In this document: piece after piece, positions 7,844 to 15,169 of the stretch
How the letters are laid out: each line of letters opens with the position of its first letter
Numbering within the stretch: position 1 is the stretch's first letter
NCBI GenBank assembly: GCA_903835685.1
Contig: CAILNX010000029.1
Location: 1-64,000 of the forward strand
Source of the DNA: an uncultured delta proteobacterium
Lineage (GTDB): Bacteria > Desulfobacterota > Desulfovibrionia > Desulfovibrionales > Desulfovibrionaceae
Direction of reading: 5' to 3'
DNA length: 64,000 nt
Made by a program: the position numbers and the translations under genes
Notes under the pieces: model-generated
Seen by the model: only the letters and a program-made list of their open reading frames with translations
Told to the model about the DNA's origin: nothing
Databases searched by the model: none

Positions 7844-9217
7844 CTACTGGTCCTGGCGCGGCGCACACAGGGCCTCGTGCAGGCTCTCGTCCAAAGTCGG
7901 ATGCGGGAAGATGACCCGGTGCAGATCGGCCGGGGTCCAGGCCTCCTCCACGATCATGCAGGCGGCCACGGCCAGGCGGGACACGTCCCGGCCCACGGCG
8001 GATATGCCGACCACCTTGTCGTTCGACCAGACCACCTGGACCTGACCCTGGGTGGCGGCATAGGCCTGGGCGATGGGGTTGGCCACCAGCTGGGCGCGGG
8101 AGACCGTGACTTCGCCACCATCAGCCTGGGCCACGGCCCGGGCTTGGGCGGCCGTGAGGCCCACGCGCAGGGCCTCGGGGCTGCCGTAGAGGATGCTCGG
8201 GATGGGACCCGGGGCGTAGGGGCCGGTCTCTTTTCCGGCCGCGCGGCGGGCGGCGTACCCGGCCTGGTGGCTGGCCGCGTGGGCCAGTTGGATGCGGCCG
8301 TTCACGTCGCCCACGGCCAGGATGTTCGGCGCGGCCTCCAGATACTCGTTGGTGGGGATGAACCCGCGCGGGTCCGGGGTTATCCCGGCCGCGTCCAGGC
8401 CCAGGTCCTCGGTCAGGGGCGTGCGGCCCACGGCCACCAGGGCCAGGTCCGCCTCCAGCCGGTCGCCGGACTCTAAGGTCAGCACGGCCCGGCTGTTTTC
8501 CGTGACCAGGCTCTGCACCCGCACGCCCAAACGGATGTCCCATTTCAGGCGCTTGAAGGCCGTGTGCAGGACCTTGCTCGTTTCCGGGTCCTCGGTGGCG
8601 GCCACCCGGTCCAGGGCGTCCACCAGGGTCACGGCCGCGCCCAAACGGTGGGCGGCCTGGGCCATTTCCAGCCCGATGTACCCCGCGCCGATCACGATCA
8701 AGCTTTTGGGCATGGCCGTGAGGGCCAAAAATCTCGTGGAGTCCAGCACGGCCTGCCCGTCGGGCGCCAGGCCGGGAAAGGAGGCGGGTTTCGCGCCCGT
8801 GGCGATGACGCAGGTTGTGAAGGCCACCTCGGCGGTTTCCCTTTCCGAAGTCACCTGCAGGGTATTCGGGGACAGGAAGCGGCCCTGTCCGGCAAAGACC
8901 GCCACCTTGGCCGCGTCCAGACGGGCGCGCATGGCCTTGCGGGTGGCGGCCAGCAGCCGGTCCTTCTTGGTTTGCAGCGCGGCGAAGTCCACATGGATCT
9001 CACCCGTGGCCACCCGAGCCCTGGCCTGGTTCTCCAACTCCTCCACGGCAGCGGTGCCGCCCAAAAGAAGCTTGGTCGGGATGCAGCCCTGGTTCAGGCA
9101 GGTCCCGCCCAGATGGGCCTTTTCGATGAGGGCCACGGACAGGCCTTGGGCAGCGGCTTCAAGGGCCGCTGCATACCCGGCCGGGCCTGCGCCCAAAACC
9201 GCTAAATCAAAGGCCAC
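7844..9217 (-). CDS. lpdA: dihydrolipoyl dehydrogenase (L-protein)
   Basis: A 457-residue FAD flavoprotein of the pyridine nucleotide-disulfide oxidoreductase family. It has the FAD-binding GAGPAG at 9-14, the redox-active disulfide CLNQGC at 40-45, the NAD-binding VIGAGYIGLEMA in the middle, and the C-terminal HPTLDESLHEA that supplies the catalytic His-Glu pair of the partner subunit. It reoxidises the dihydrolipoyl group of GcvH, giving NADH. The start codon overlaps the end of gcvPB by 11 bases, which places it in the glycine cleavage operon as its last gene and supports the L-protein role rather than a pyruvate dehydrogenase one. Confidence 0.93.
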   Translation of the reverse strand: MAFDLAVLGAGPAGYAAALEAAAQGLSVALIEKAHLGGTCLNQGCIPTKLLLGGTAAVEELENQARARVATGEIHVDFAALQTKKDRLLAATRKAMRARLDAAKVAVFAGQGRFLSPNTLQVTSERETAEVAFTTCVIATGAKPASFPGLAPDGQAVLDSTRFLALTAMPKSLIVIGAGYIGLEMAQAAHRLGAAVTLVDALDRVAATEDPETSKVLHTAFKRLKWDIRLGVRVQSLVTENSRAVLTLESGDRLEADLALVAVGRTPLTEDLGLDAAGITPDPRGFIPTNEYLEAAPNILAVGDVNGRIQLAHAASHQAGYAARRAAGKETGPYAPGPIPSILYGSPEALRVGLTAAQARAVAQADGGEVTVSRAQLVANPIAQAYAATQGQVQVVWSNDKVVGISAVGRDVSRLAVAACMIVEEAWTPADLHRVIFPHPTLDESLHEALCAPRQDQ

Positions 9218-10673
9218 GGCTATCCTCCAGCATGTCCTGGGTCAGGACCATGTCCCGGGCGGCCTTGGTCTCGTCCAGGCGGGAGACCGGCGTGGTCAGG
9301 GGCGCGTCGTGCAGGGAGGCCGGATCGGCCTCGGCCTGGTCCAGGATGGCCAGCAAATCGTCGATGAACTGGTCGATGGTCTCCAGACTCTCGGTCTCGG
9401 TGGGCTCGATCATGACCGCTTCCTTGACGATGAGCGGGAAGTACACCGTGGGCGAGTGGTGGCCCTTGTCCAGCAGGGCCTTGGCCAGGTCCAGGGCGTG
9501 CACGCCCTTCTTGGCCAGTTCCGAGGCTGAGGCCACGAACTCGTGCATGCAGGTGCGGTTGAAGGGGATGTGCAGCCGGTCTTCCAGGCGCTTCCTGATG
9601 TAGTTGGCGGCCAGCACGGCGTTCTCGGACACCCGGATGAGCCCTTCCCGGCCCAGGCGGAGGATGTAGGCGTAGGCCTTCAAGGTCACGCCGAAATTGC
9701 CGTAGAACGGGGACACGTACCCGATGGACTTGGGGTAGTCGTAGTCCAGGAAGAACTGGCCGTCCTCCATCTTGGCCACCCTGGACACGGGCAGATAGGG
9801 CGCGAGCTTCTCGCACACGCCCACCGGACCCGCGCCAGGACCGCCGCCGCCGTGCGGGGTGGCGAAGGTCTTGTGCAGGTTGATGTGCATGACGTCGAAG
9901 CCTGCGTCGCCCACGCGCATCTTGCCCAAAATGGCGTTCAAATTGGCCCCGTCGTAGTAGAGCAGGGCGTCTTTTTCCCGCAGCATGGCCACGATCTCGG
10001 GCAGGTGGCTCTCGAACAGGCCCAGGGTGTTGGGCATGGTCATCATGAGCGCGGCCACCTCGTCGTCCAGGACCTTGGCCAGTTCGGCCGGGTCCACGAT
10101 GCCGTCCTTGGAGGGCACGTTGACCACCTCGAACCCGGCGATGGAGGCCGAGGCCGGGTTGGTGCCGTGGGCCGAGTCCGGGCAGAGGATCTTGGTTTTC
10201 TTGTGGCCCTTGTCTTTGTGGTAGGCCGCGATGATCATGGCCCCGGTCAGCTCCCCGTGCGCCCCGGCCATGGGGTGCAGGGTGAAGGCGGACATGCCGG
10301 TGATCTCGCAGAGATGGCGCTCCATCTCGTACATGACCTCCAACGCGCCCTGGCACAGACGGCCCGCGCCTTTAAGCTGGGGCAGGACCGGGTGCAGGCG
10401 GGTGAACCCGGGCATGGCCGCCACGGCCTCGGTGAACTTGGGGTTGTACTTCATGGTGCAGGAGCCCAGGGGGTAGAAATTCCCGTCCACCCCGAAGTTC
10501 TTGCGGGACAGCTCGGTGAAATGGCGCACCACGTCCAGCTCGCTCACCTCGGGCAGGCCCGCGAAGCTCTCGCGCATGAGGGAGGCGGGAATGTAGGCCC
10601 CGGCGTACTGCTCGGGCCGATCCGGCAGGCAGGCGGCGCGGCCCGGGACGGATTTTTCGAAGATGGTTTTCAT
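9207..10673 (-). CDS. gcvPB: glycine dehydrogenase (decarboxylating) subunit 2
   Basis: At 488 residues this is the C-terminal half of the P-protein, a separate subunit in many anaerobes and archaea. The PLP-binding lysine is Lys268 in NLHKTF, followed by the ATPHGGGGPG loop. GSCTMKYNPK near 70-79 and MAGAHGE near 135 are also family signatures. With GcvPA it decarboxylates glycine and passes the aminomethyl group to lipoyl-GcvH. Its ATG overlaps the gcvPA stop by four bases. The frame could be read further upstream but that would only shadow gcvPA. Confidence 0.95.
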   Translation of the reverse strand: MKTIFEKSVPGRAACLPDRPEQYAGAYIPASLMRESFAGLPEVSELDVVRHFTELSRKNFGVDGNFYPLGSCTMKYNPKFTEAVAAMPGFTRLHPVLPQLKGAGRLCQGALEVMYEMERHLCEITGMSAFTLHPMAGAHGELTGAMIIAAYHKDKGHKKTKILCPDSAHGTNPASASIAGFEVVNVPSKDGIVDPAELAKVLDDEVAALMMTMPNTLGLFESHLPEIVAMLREKDALLYYDGANLNAILGKMRVGDAGFDVMHINLHKTFATPHGGGGPGAGPVGVCEKLAPYLPVSRVAKMEDGQFFLDYDYPKSIGYVSPFYGNFGVTLKAYAYILRLGREGLIRVSENAVLAANYIRKRLEDRLHIPFNRTCMHEFVASASELAKKGVHALDLAKALLDKGHHSPTVYFPLIVKEAVMIEPTETESLETIDQFIDDLLAILDQAEADPASLHDAPLTTPVSRLDETKAARDMVLTQDMLEDSRGL

Positions 10674-12004
10674 GCCAGGCTCCCCTTGAGCATCTCGGCC
10701 ATGATGCCGATGTTCTCGTCCGTGGTTTTTTCCGTGCAGGCCACCAGGAGTCCGCTTTCCAGGCCGGGGTAGTACCGGCCCAGGGGGAACCCGGGCACAT
10801 ATCCCCGGGCCGTGAGGCGGTCGATGACCCCGTAGGCGCTCTGGGGCAGGGTCAGGGCGAACTCGTTGCCAAAGGGCTTGTCCTGCATGAGTTTCACCCC
10901 CGGGATGGCGGTCAGGCGGGCGGCGGCCTTGTGGGCCTGTTCGAGGCAGAGCCCGGCCGTGCGCTTCAAGCCCCTTTCGCCCACCAGGCAGAGGTACATG
11001 AGGGCGCGCAGGGCGCACAGGGCCTGGTTGGAGCAGATGTTCGAGGTGGCCTTCTGGCGGCGGATGTGCTGCTCTCGGGCCTGGAGGGTGAGCACGAAGC
11101 CGGGTCGTCCCAGGCGGTCCACGGTGCGGCCCACGATGCGGCCGGGGAGCTGGCGGATCATGCCCTTGGTGCAGGCCATGAGCCCTAGGTAGGGGCCGCC
11201 GAAGGACAGGGGCAGGCCCAGGCTCTGGCCCTCGGCCACGCAGATGTCCGCGCCCATCTCGCCCGGAGTCTTCAGCAGGGCCTGGAGCACCGGGTAGACC
11301 GAGACGATGGACACGGCCCCCTTGGCCTTGGCCGTGGCGAAGAGCGCGGTGTAGTCCTCGATGAATCCGAAGAAATTGGGGTTCTGCACCAGGACCGCGG
11401 CCGTGTTTTCATCCAGGGCGGCGGTCAGGGCCTTAAAATCCGTGGCCCCGTCCCTGGCCGGGACCGTGACCAGGTCCAGGTTCAGGTTGGAGGTGTAGGA
11501 GGAGAACATGACCCGGTAGATGGGGTTCACGGCCCCGCAGATGACCATTTTGCGGCGCTTGGTGTGGCGCACGGCCATCATGGCCGCCTCGAACAGGGCC
11601 GAGCCGCCGTCGTACACGCCCGCGTTCACGCAAGGCAGGCCCAGGAGCCGGGCGATGGCCGTCTGGAACTCGAAGATGGCCTGGAGCGTGCCCTGGGAGG
11701 CCTCGGGCTGGTACGGGGTGTAGGCTGTGTAGAACTCCCCGCGCGAGCACAGGGCGTCGATGGCCGAGGGGATGTGGTGGTCGTAGAAGCCCGCGCCCAG
11801 AAAGGACACCAGGTGGGTGTCGTTCTTGCGGGACAGGGCCTCCATCTGGGCCATGACGGCCATTTCGCTCTTGCCCGAGGGCAGGTCGAAACTTTTGGGC
11901 CGGAGTTCCGGGTGGATGTCGGCGAAAAGCTCGTCCACCGAGGCCGCGCCGATCACGTCCAGCATGCGCCGGACCTGGGAATCGATGTGCGGGACAAAAG
12001 GCAT
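10670..12004 (-). CDS. gcvPA: glycine dehydrogenase (decarboxylating) subunit 1
   Basis: A 444-residue protein corresponding to the N-terminal half of the P-protein. It opens with FVPHIDSQVRRMLDVIGA and includes SFLGAGFYDHHIPSAID and YTPYQPEASQGTLQ, all standard for this subunit. It forms the heterotetrameric P-protein with GcvPB. The ATG has a GGAGCG signal. A 221-base gap separates it from gcvH upstream, which is unusually long for an operon of this type and may contain a second promoter or an RNA processing site. Confidence 0.95.
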   Translation of the reverse strand: MPFVPHIDSQVRRMLDVIGAASVDELFADIHPELRPKSFDLPSGKSEMAVMAQMEALSRKNDTHLVSFLGAGFYDHHIPSAIDALCSRGEFYTAYTPYQPEASQGTLQAIFEFQTAIARLLGLPCVNAGVYDGGSALFEAAMMAVRHTKRRKMVICGAVNPIYRVMFSSYTSNLNLDLVTVPARDGATDFKALTAALDENTAAVLVQNPNFFGFIEDYTALFATAKAKGAVSIVSVYPVLQALLKTPGEMGADICVAEGQSLGLPLSFGGPYLGLMACTKGMIRQLPGRIVGRTVDRLGRPGFVLTLQAREQHIRRQKATSNICSNQALCALRALMYLCLVGERGLKRTAGLCLEQAHKAAARLTAIPGVKLMQDKPFGNEFALTLPQSAYGVIDRLTARGYVPGFPLGRYYPGLESGLLVACTEKTTDENIGIMAEMLKGSLA

Positions 12005-12225
12005 GGCAGGCGCTCCTTGCGCCCCGGCGCTTCCGGGGCGGATGCTTGCGTTTTCAGGAGTCCGGGCCGACTGTCAGGTCGCCGCGCGCCGGTCCGGGCG
12101 GATCACGAAGAGCCAGAGCGCCTCGTGTGCATGCGTTCCACAAGGCCCGGCGAACCTGAAGATAAGAAATTATATACTTTCATTTCCTCTTCTGGCTTGC
12201 CAGGGCCGATTTCTTGTCCCGAAGG
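12005..12225. other. 221-base spacer between gcvH and gcvPA
   Basis: No ORF is supported. Read on the leftward strand it holds a small hairpin (CTGGC-AA-GCCAG) soon after gcvH, an AT-rich run with TATATAA near 12170, which could be a -10 element, and GC-rich DNA before gcvPA. A separate promoter for gcvPA-gcvPB-lpd is possible but no good -35 was seen. Confidence 0.3.
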
Positions 12226-12606
12226 CTAGTGGGCCTGGGACACGACCAGGGCGGCGTAGGCCTCGGAGTCCAGCAGGCCCGTGGGCTCCTCGCTCAGCTT
12301 GACCTTGAAGAACCAGCCCTTGACGTAGGGGTCCTCGTTGGCCAACTGGGGGGACTCCTCCAGGGCGGTGTTCACTTCCAGGACCGTGCCCGTGACCGGG
12401 GAGTATATTTCACTGGCGGCCTTGACCGACTCCACGGACCCGACTTCCTCGCCCTGGCGCACGTCTTTGCCCACGGCCGGGAGGTCGATGAAGGTCAGGT
12501 CCCCGAGCTGTTCCTGGGCGAAATGGGTGATGCCCACGGTGACCGCGTCTTCCTCGATGTCCGCCCACTCATGGGTTTCGGCGTAATGCAGATGCTTGGG
12601 TATCAT
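12226..12606 (-). CDS. gcvH: glycine cleavage system H protein
   Basis: A 126-residue lipoyl-carrier protein with the usual length. The lipoylated lysine is Lys62 in VESVKAASE, and the surrounding fold signatures (HEWADIEED, GITHFAQEQLGDLTFIDLP) are complete. It shuttles the aminomethyl group between the P-protein and the T-protein and is reoxidised by the L-protein. The leader has AAGGAG before the start. It is the first gene of the gcvH-gcvPA-gcvPB-lpd series. gcvT is not in the window. Confidence 0.96.
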   Translation of the reverse strand: MIPKHLHYAETHEWADIEEDAVTVGITHFAQEQLGDLTFIDLPAVGKDVRQGEEVGSVESVKAASEIYSPVTGTVLEVNTALEESPQLANEDPYVKGWFFKVKLSEEPTGLLDSEAYAALVVSQAH

Positions 12607-12646
12607 ACAGGCTCCTTCTTAAGGATAGAGTGCAGAGAAGAGGTGC

Positions 12647-12666
12647 GCGTCGCAATTCGGCGACGC
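12647..12666 (-). promoter_or_regulatory. hairpin in the gcvH leader
   Basis: GCGTCGC and GCGACGC form a perfect 7-bp stem with a 6-base loop in the 5' untranslated region, about 40 bases before the gcvH start. No T-run follows, so it is not a typical attenuator. The sequence does not look like a glycine riboswitch. Confidence 0.35.
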
Positions 12667-12791
12667 CTAGCCCTTATACCCGGGAAGCGGCCGGGGCAAG
12701 GGGAAAGAAGGGGAGTGATGAATGGGTGTTGGGGCTGGGCCGAGGGCCTGGTGGACTTAAAGGGGGAATCAGAGGCCCGGGGGCCTCTTTC

Positions 12792-13019
12792 CTACCTCTT
12801 GGGCTCCGGATGGGTCAGCCACCCGGGCTGGATGTCGACAGAGGGGTGGGGGCGATACTTGGCCCCGCGACGGCCCAGCTTGAGCCGGGAGAGTCCGGGC
12901 AGGGACGGCGCGAAATTCTTCTTGGCCAGGCAGCAGTGGCAGACAAAGCCGCTGGAATAGCGCACGACCTCTTCCTCGCGGAGCAGCCTCCGGCACACGA
13001 GGCAGGTATAGTGGAACAT
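12792..13019 (-). CDS. small zinc-ribbon protein, function unknown
   Basis: A 75-residue protein with an excellent ribosome binding site (AAAGGAGGAACA before the ATG). CLVC at 6-9 and CHCC at 27-30 form a probable zinc site, with extra Cys at 29. The tail is basic. There is no signal peptide. The Cys placement is almost the same as in the 123-residue protein at 1582-1953. It may bind RNA, DNA or a protein partner; nothing in the sequence decides this. The gene stands alone between the glycine cleavage genes and the protease gene. Confidence 0.65.
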   Translation of the reverse strand: MFHYTCLVCRRLLREEEVVRYSSGFVCHCCLAKKNFAPSLPGLSRLKLGRRGAKYRPHPSVDIQPGWLTHPEPKR

Positions 13020-13105
13020 TGTTCCTCCTTTTTCCCTTGAGGTCGCAGGAAGCAAGGATCGGGCCAGGAAAAACAGGGGCGCGGCGCAGGCCTAACGCTC
13101 GGAGT

Positions 13106-14131
13106 TCATGGGAGGTTTTGAAAGGGCTCTCCCCGGCGCAGGACGACCCGTTCCGGCTTGGGCGCACCGGTCCGGATCAGGCCGATGAGCACCAGCAGGG
13201 AGGCCAGGACCGCCGCCCCGAAGTCCTCCTGGGCCGGGACCGTGCGGGAGCTTCCGCCTCCGCCGCCGCCGCCCGACATCGTGCTGTCGATCCAGGTCCG
13301 GAAGTTGGACAGCCGGGTGTAGATGCCCGGCTGCTGGGCCTGGGCGCAGCCGTTCCCCCAGCTCACCGCCCCGGCCAGGGCATAGCCGCCGCTTCCGTCC
13401 GGGACCATGTACGGCCCGCCCGAGTCGCCCTGGCAGGAATCCTTTTGCCCGGCCGCGAACCCGGCCGCGAACATGTTGGCCGTGACCGCGCCGTTGTACC
13501 AGCCCGCGGCGTTGGCCTGGGCCGTGGAGATGATGGGGACCAGGACCTGTTGCAAGGTGTTCGAGCCGAGATTGGCGCCCTGCAGGAGATCCCCCCAGCC
13601 CACGGTGATGCCCTGGGTCCCGGCCACGGTCAGGCCTTGGGGGTCGTTCTGGGCGACCATGCCCAAGACGGGCTGGGTGGAGGCGCTGGACAGAAAGAGC
13701 AGGGCCAGGTCCGAGTCAAAGGTCGAGGGGTTGTACGAAGGATGCTCGGTGATGGTCTGGACTTGGATGCGCTGGCCGATGGCCGTGTTCATGTTGCTGC
13801 GGCCGGTGACCGCGTCGATCTGGGCGGCGGTCTTGCCGCGGGTGCAGTGGGCGGCCGTGACCACCCAGCGGGAGGCGACCAGGGTGCCGCCGCAGAACTG
13901 GCTGTTCAGGGAGTCGGACGAACCGTGGGTGAGCAGGGCCACGGTGGAGGGCCAGGTGAGCACGCTCGTCTGGTTGCCGCCCACGATTTTGGGCTGGATA
14001 CTGATTTTGCCCTGAGCCGGGGGCGGGCAGGCCAGCCAGAAGGCCAGGAGGAGCGCGGCCAGGGCCATGGGGCAGGCCATGGGCGCGGCTTTTCCTGGGG
14101 CTGGGGATGCGCGGGGGCGGTCTGGTTCCAT
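13106..14131 (-). CDS. trypsin-like serine protease (S1A) with C-terminal membrane tail
   Basis: A 341-residue secreted proenzyme. After a signal region (ALAALLLAFWLACPPPAQG) comes the zymogen junction K-IVGG at 48-52. The catalytic triad is His95 (TAAHC), Asp141 (DSDLALL) and Ser237 (GDSGGP). Asp231, six residues before the Ser, occupies the chymotrypsin-189 position and predicts cleavage after Lys or Arg. Disulfide cysteines 80/96, 233/262 are present. After the domain a run of seven glycines (287-293) leads to a single hydrophobic segment (about 304-320) and a basic end. That layout resembles C-terminal sorting tails of the GlyGly-CTERM kind. A second Met at residue 18 is an alternative start, but GGAG precedes the first. 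Confidence 0.85.
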   Translation of the reverse strand: MEPDRPRASPAPGKAAPMACPMALAALLLAFWLACPPPAQGKISIQPKIVGGNQTSVLTWPSTVALLTHGSSDSLNSQFCGGTLVASRWVVTAAHCTRGKTAAQIDAVTGRSNMNTAIGQRIQVQTITEHPSYNPSTFDSDLALLFLSSASTQPVLGMVAQNDPQGLTVAGTQGITVGWGDLLQGANLGSNTLQQVLVPIISTAQANAAGWYNGAVTANMFAAGFAAGQKDSCQGDSGGPYMVPDGSGGYALAGAVSWGNGCAQAQQPGIYTRLSNFRTWIDSTMSGGGGGGGSSRTVPAQEDFGAAVLASLLVLIGLIRTGAPKPERVVLRRGEPFQNLP

Positions 14132-14421
14132 GGGTTACGCTCCGGAAAAAAGGAGGAATCTGAAAGCCTATCGGACGTGCAGGGGGAAAAGCTTTAGGGG
14201 CGCCGCTTTTTGCGGCCCGATTAGGCTTGATGCGGGGCGGGTCCGGCCAGAAATGCCTGCCCGGTGCGTGGCGGGGAGAAAAAGGCAAGGGACCTGCTTT
14301 TTCAAGCAAGTCCCTTGTGTTGTTTGATCCAGGGGATGATCCCGAATCAAGGCCTTGGCTCAGAGAGCCGGGAGCAGGAGGAGGAGGGCCTTGTCGGGCG
14401 AGAGCCTCCCCTGTTCCCGAT
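14132..14421. other. intergenic region with one leftward terminator
   Basis: About 290 bases between two leftward genes. Apart from the hairpin listed separately, I see no gene or known RNA. The promoter of the protease gene should lie here. Confidence 0.3.
14280..14318 (-). terminator. intrinsic terminator after the Lys/Asp-rich protein gene
   Basis: On the leftward strand CAAGGGAC pairs with GTCCCTTG around a partly paired inner loop, and the stem is followed by CCTTTTTC. It lies about 100 bases past the stop of the upstream gene. Confidence 0.6.
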
Positions 14422-14880
14422 TTAGTTTCCCGTTGAGCCGCCCGTTCCGGTCGTCGTCGGAGTCGTGGGGGCCGTGGGCGCGGTGGGGGCCTTGGTCGAG
14501 GCCGGAGCGCCGCCCATGGGCTTCTTGTCCATGCGGGCTTCCTTGCGCTTCTCCATCATGCCCTTGTGTTCAGCCTTGGCGGCCTTCTTGTCGTCCTTCA
14601 GGGCCATCTTGTCCTGCTTCATGGTCTTCTGGTCCGCAGCCATCTTGGCCTTGTCCTGACGGACCTTGTCCCGGTCGGCCTTCAAGGCTTCGGTGTTTCC
14701 GGCCTTCTTGTCCGTCCGGCGCTGTTCCTTGGCGGCCTTTAAGTCCTTGTGGTCCTCTTTCAGGACGGCCTTGTCCTCTTTGACCGCCGCCTTGTCCTTG
14801 CCCAAATCCTGGGCCAGGGCCGGAAGGGAGAAAACAGTGAGCAGGCACAGGGTCAGGGTGGAGAGAAGAAACTTTTTCAT
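14422..14880 (-). CDS. exported Lys/Asp/Ala-rich coiled-coil protein
   Basis: A 152-residue protein with a classical signal peptide (MKKFLLSTLTLCLLTVF, cleavage at ALA-QD near residue 23). The mature part up to about residue 115 is a continuous highly charged helix built from loose K-D repeats (KEDKAVLKEDHKDLK, KMAADQKTMKQDKMALKDD). The last 30 residues are Thr/Pro/Ala/Gly-rich and probably unstructured. The composition suggests a periplasmic or surface helical protein; metal or polyanion binding is conceivable but not shown. GGAGGACATC precedes the start. A terminator follows, so it seems to be monocistronic. Confidence 0.65.
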   Translation of the reverse strand: MKKFLLSTLTLCLLTVFSLPALAQDLGKDKAAVKEDKAVLKEDHKDLKAAKEQRRTDKKAGNTEALKADRDKVRQDKAKMAADQKTMKQDKMALKDDKKAAKAEHKGMMEKRKEARMDKKPMGGAPASTKAPTAPTAPTTPTTTGTGGSTGN

Positions 14881-15106
14881 GATGTCCTCCGGTTTTAAGT
14901 TCGGTTTGGGGTCACTGCCAACGGTGCTCTGAAGGCAAGTCCCGTGCCAGTATTTAATGTTATGAAATGATTTGATTTAAATGTTCAGGTTGCCGGAAAA
15001 TCCCTCGGGCCTGGGACAATTTGTTGCGCGGCGCGGGCAAGAATGGCGCAGGCGGCTTCAATGGCGTCCGGGAAAGAGGCGTTTACAGAAAAGCGGGGCT
15101 CTGAAT

Positions 15107-15142
15107 GAAAAAGCCGGGCGGCGGAGGGTGTCCGCCGCCCGG
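15107..15142 (-). terminator. intrinsic terminator after pnp
   Basis: Leftward, the 12-bp stem CCGGGCGGCGGA / TCCGCCGCCCGG with a 5-base loop is followed by CTTTTTC. It closes the long rimP-to-pnp series. Confidence 0.85.
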
Positions 15143-15169
15143 CCTTGGGGCTCTTCTTGGAGTTTAAGG

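Noticed and set aside
12607-12791. Glycine riboswitch in front of gcvH
   Set aside because: Only one 7-bp hairpin is present; the paired aptamer structure with its conserved purine-rich junctions was not found.
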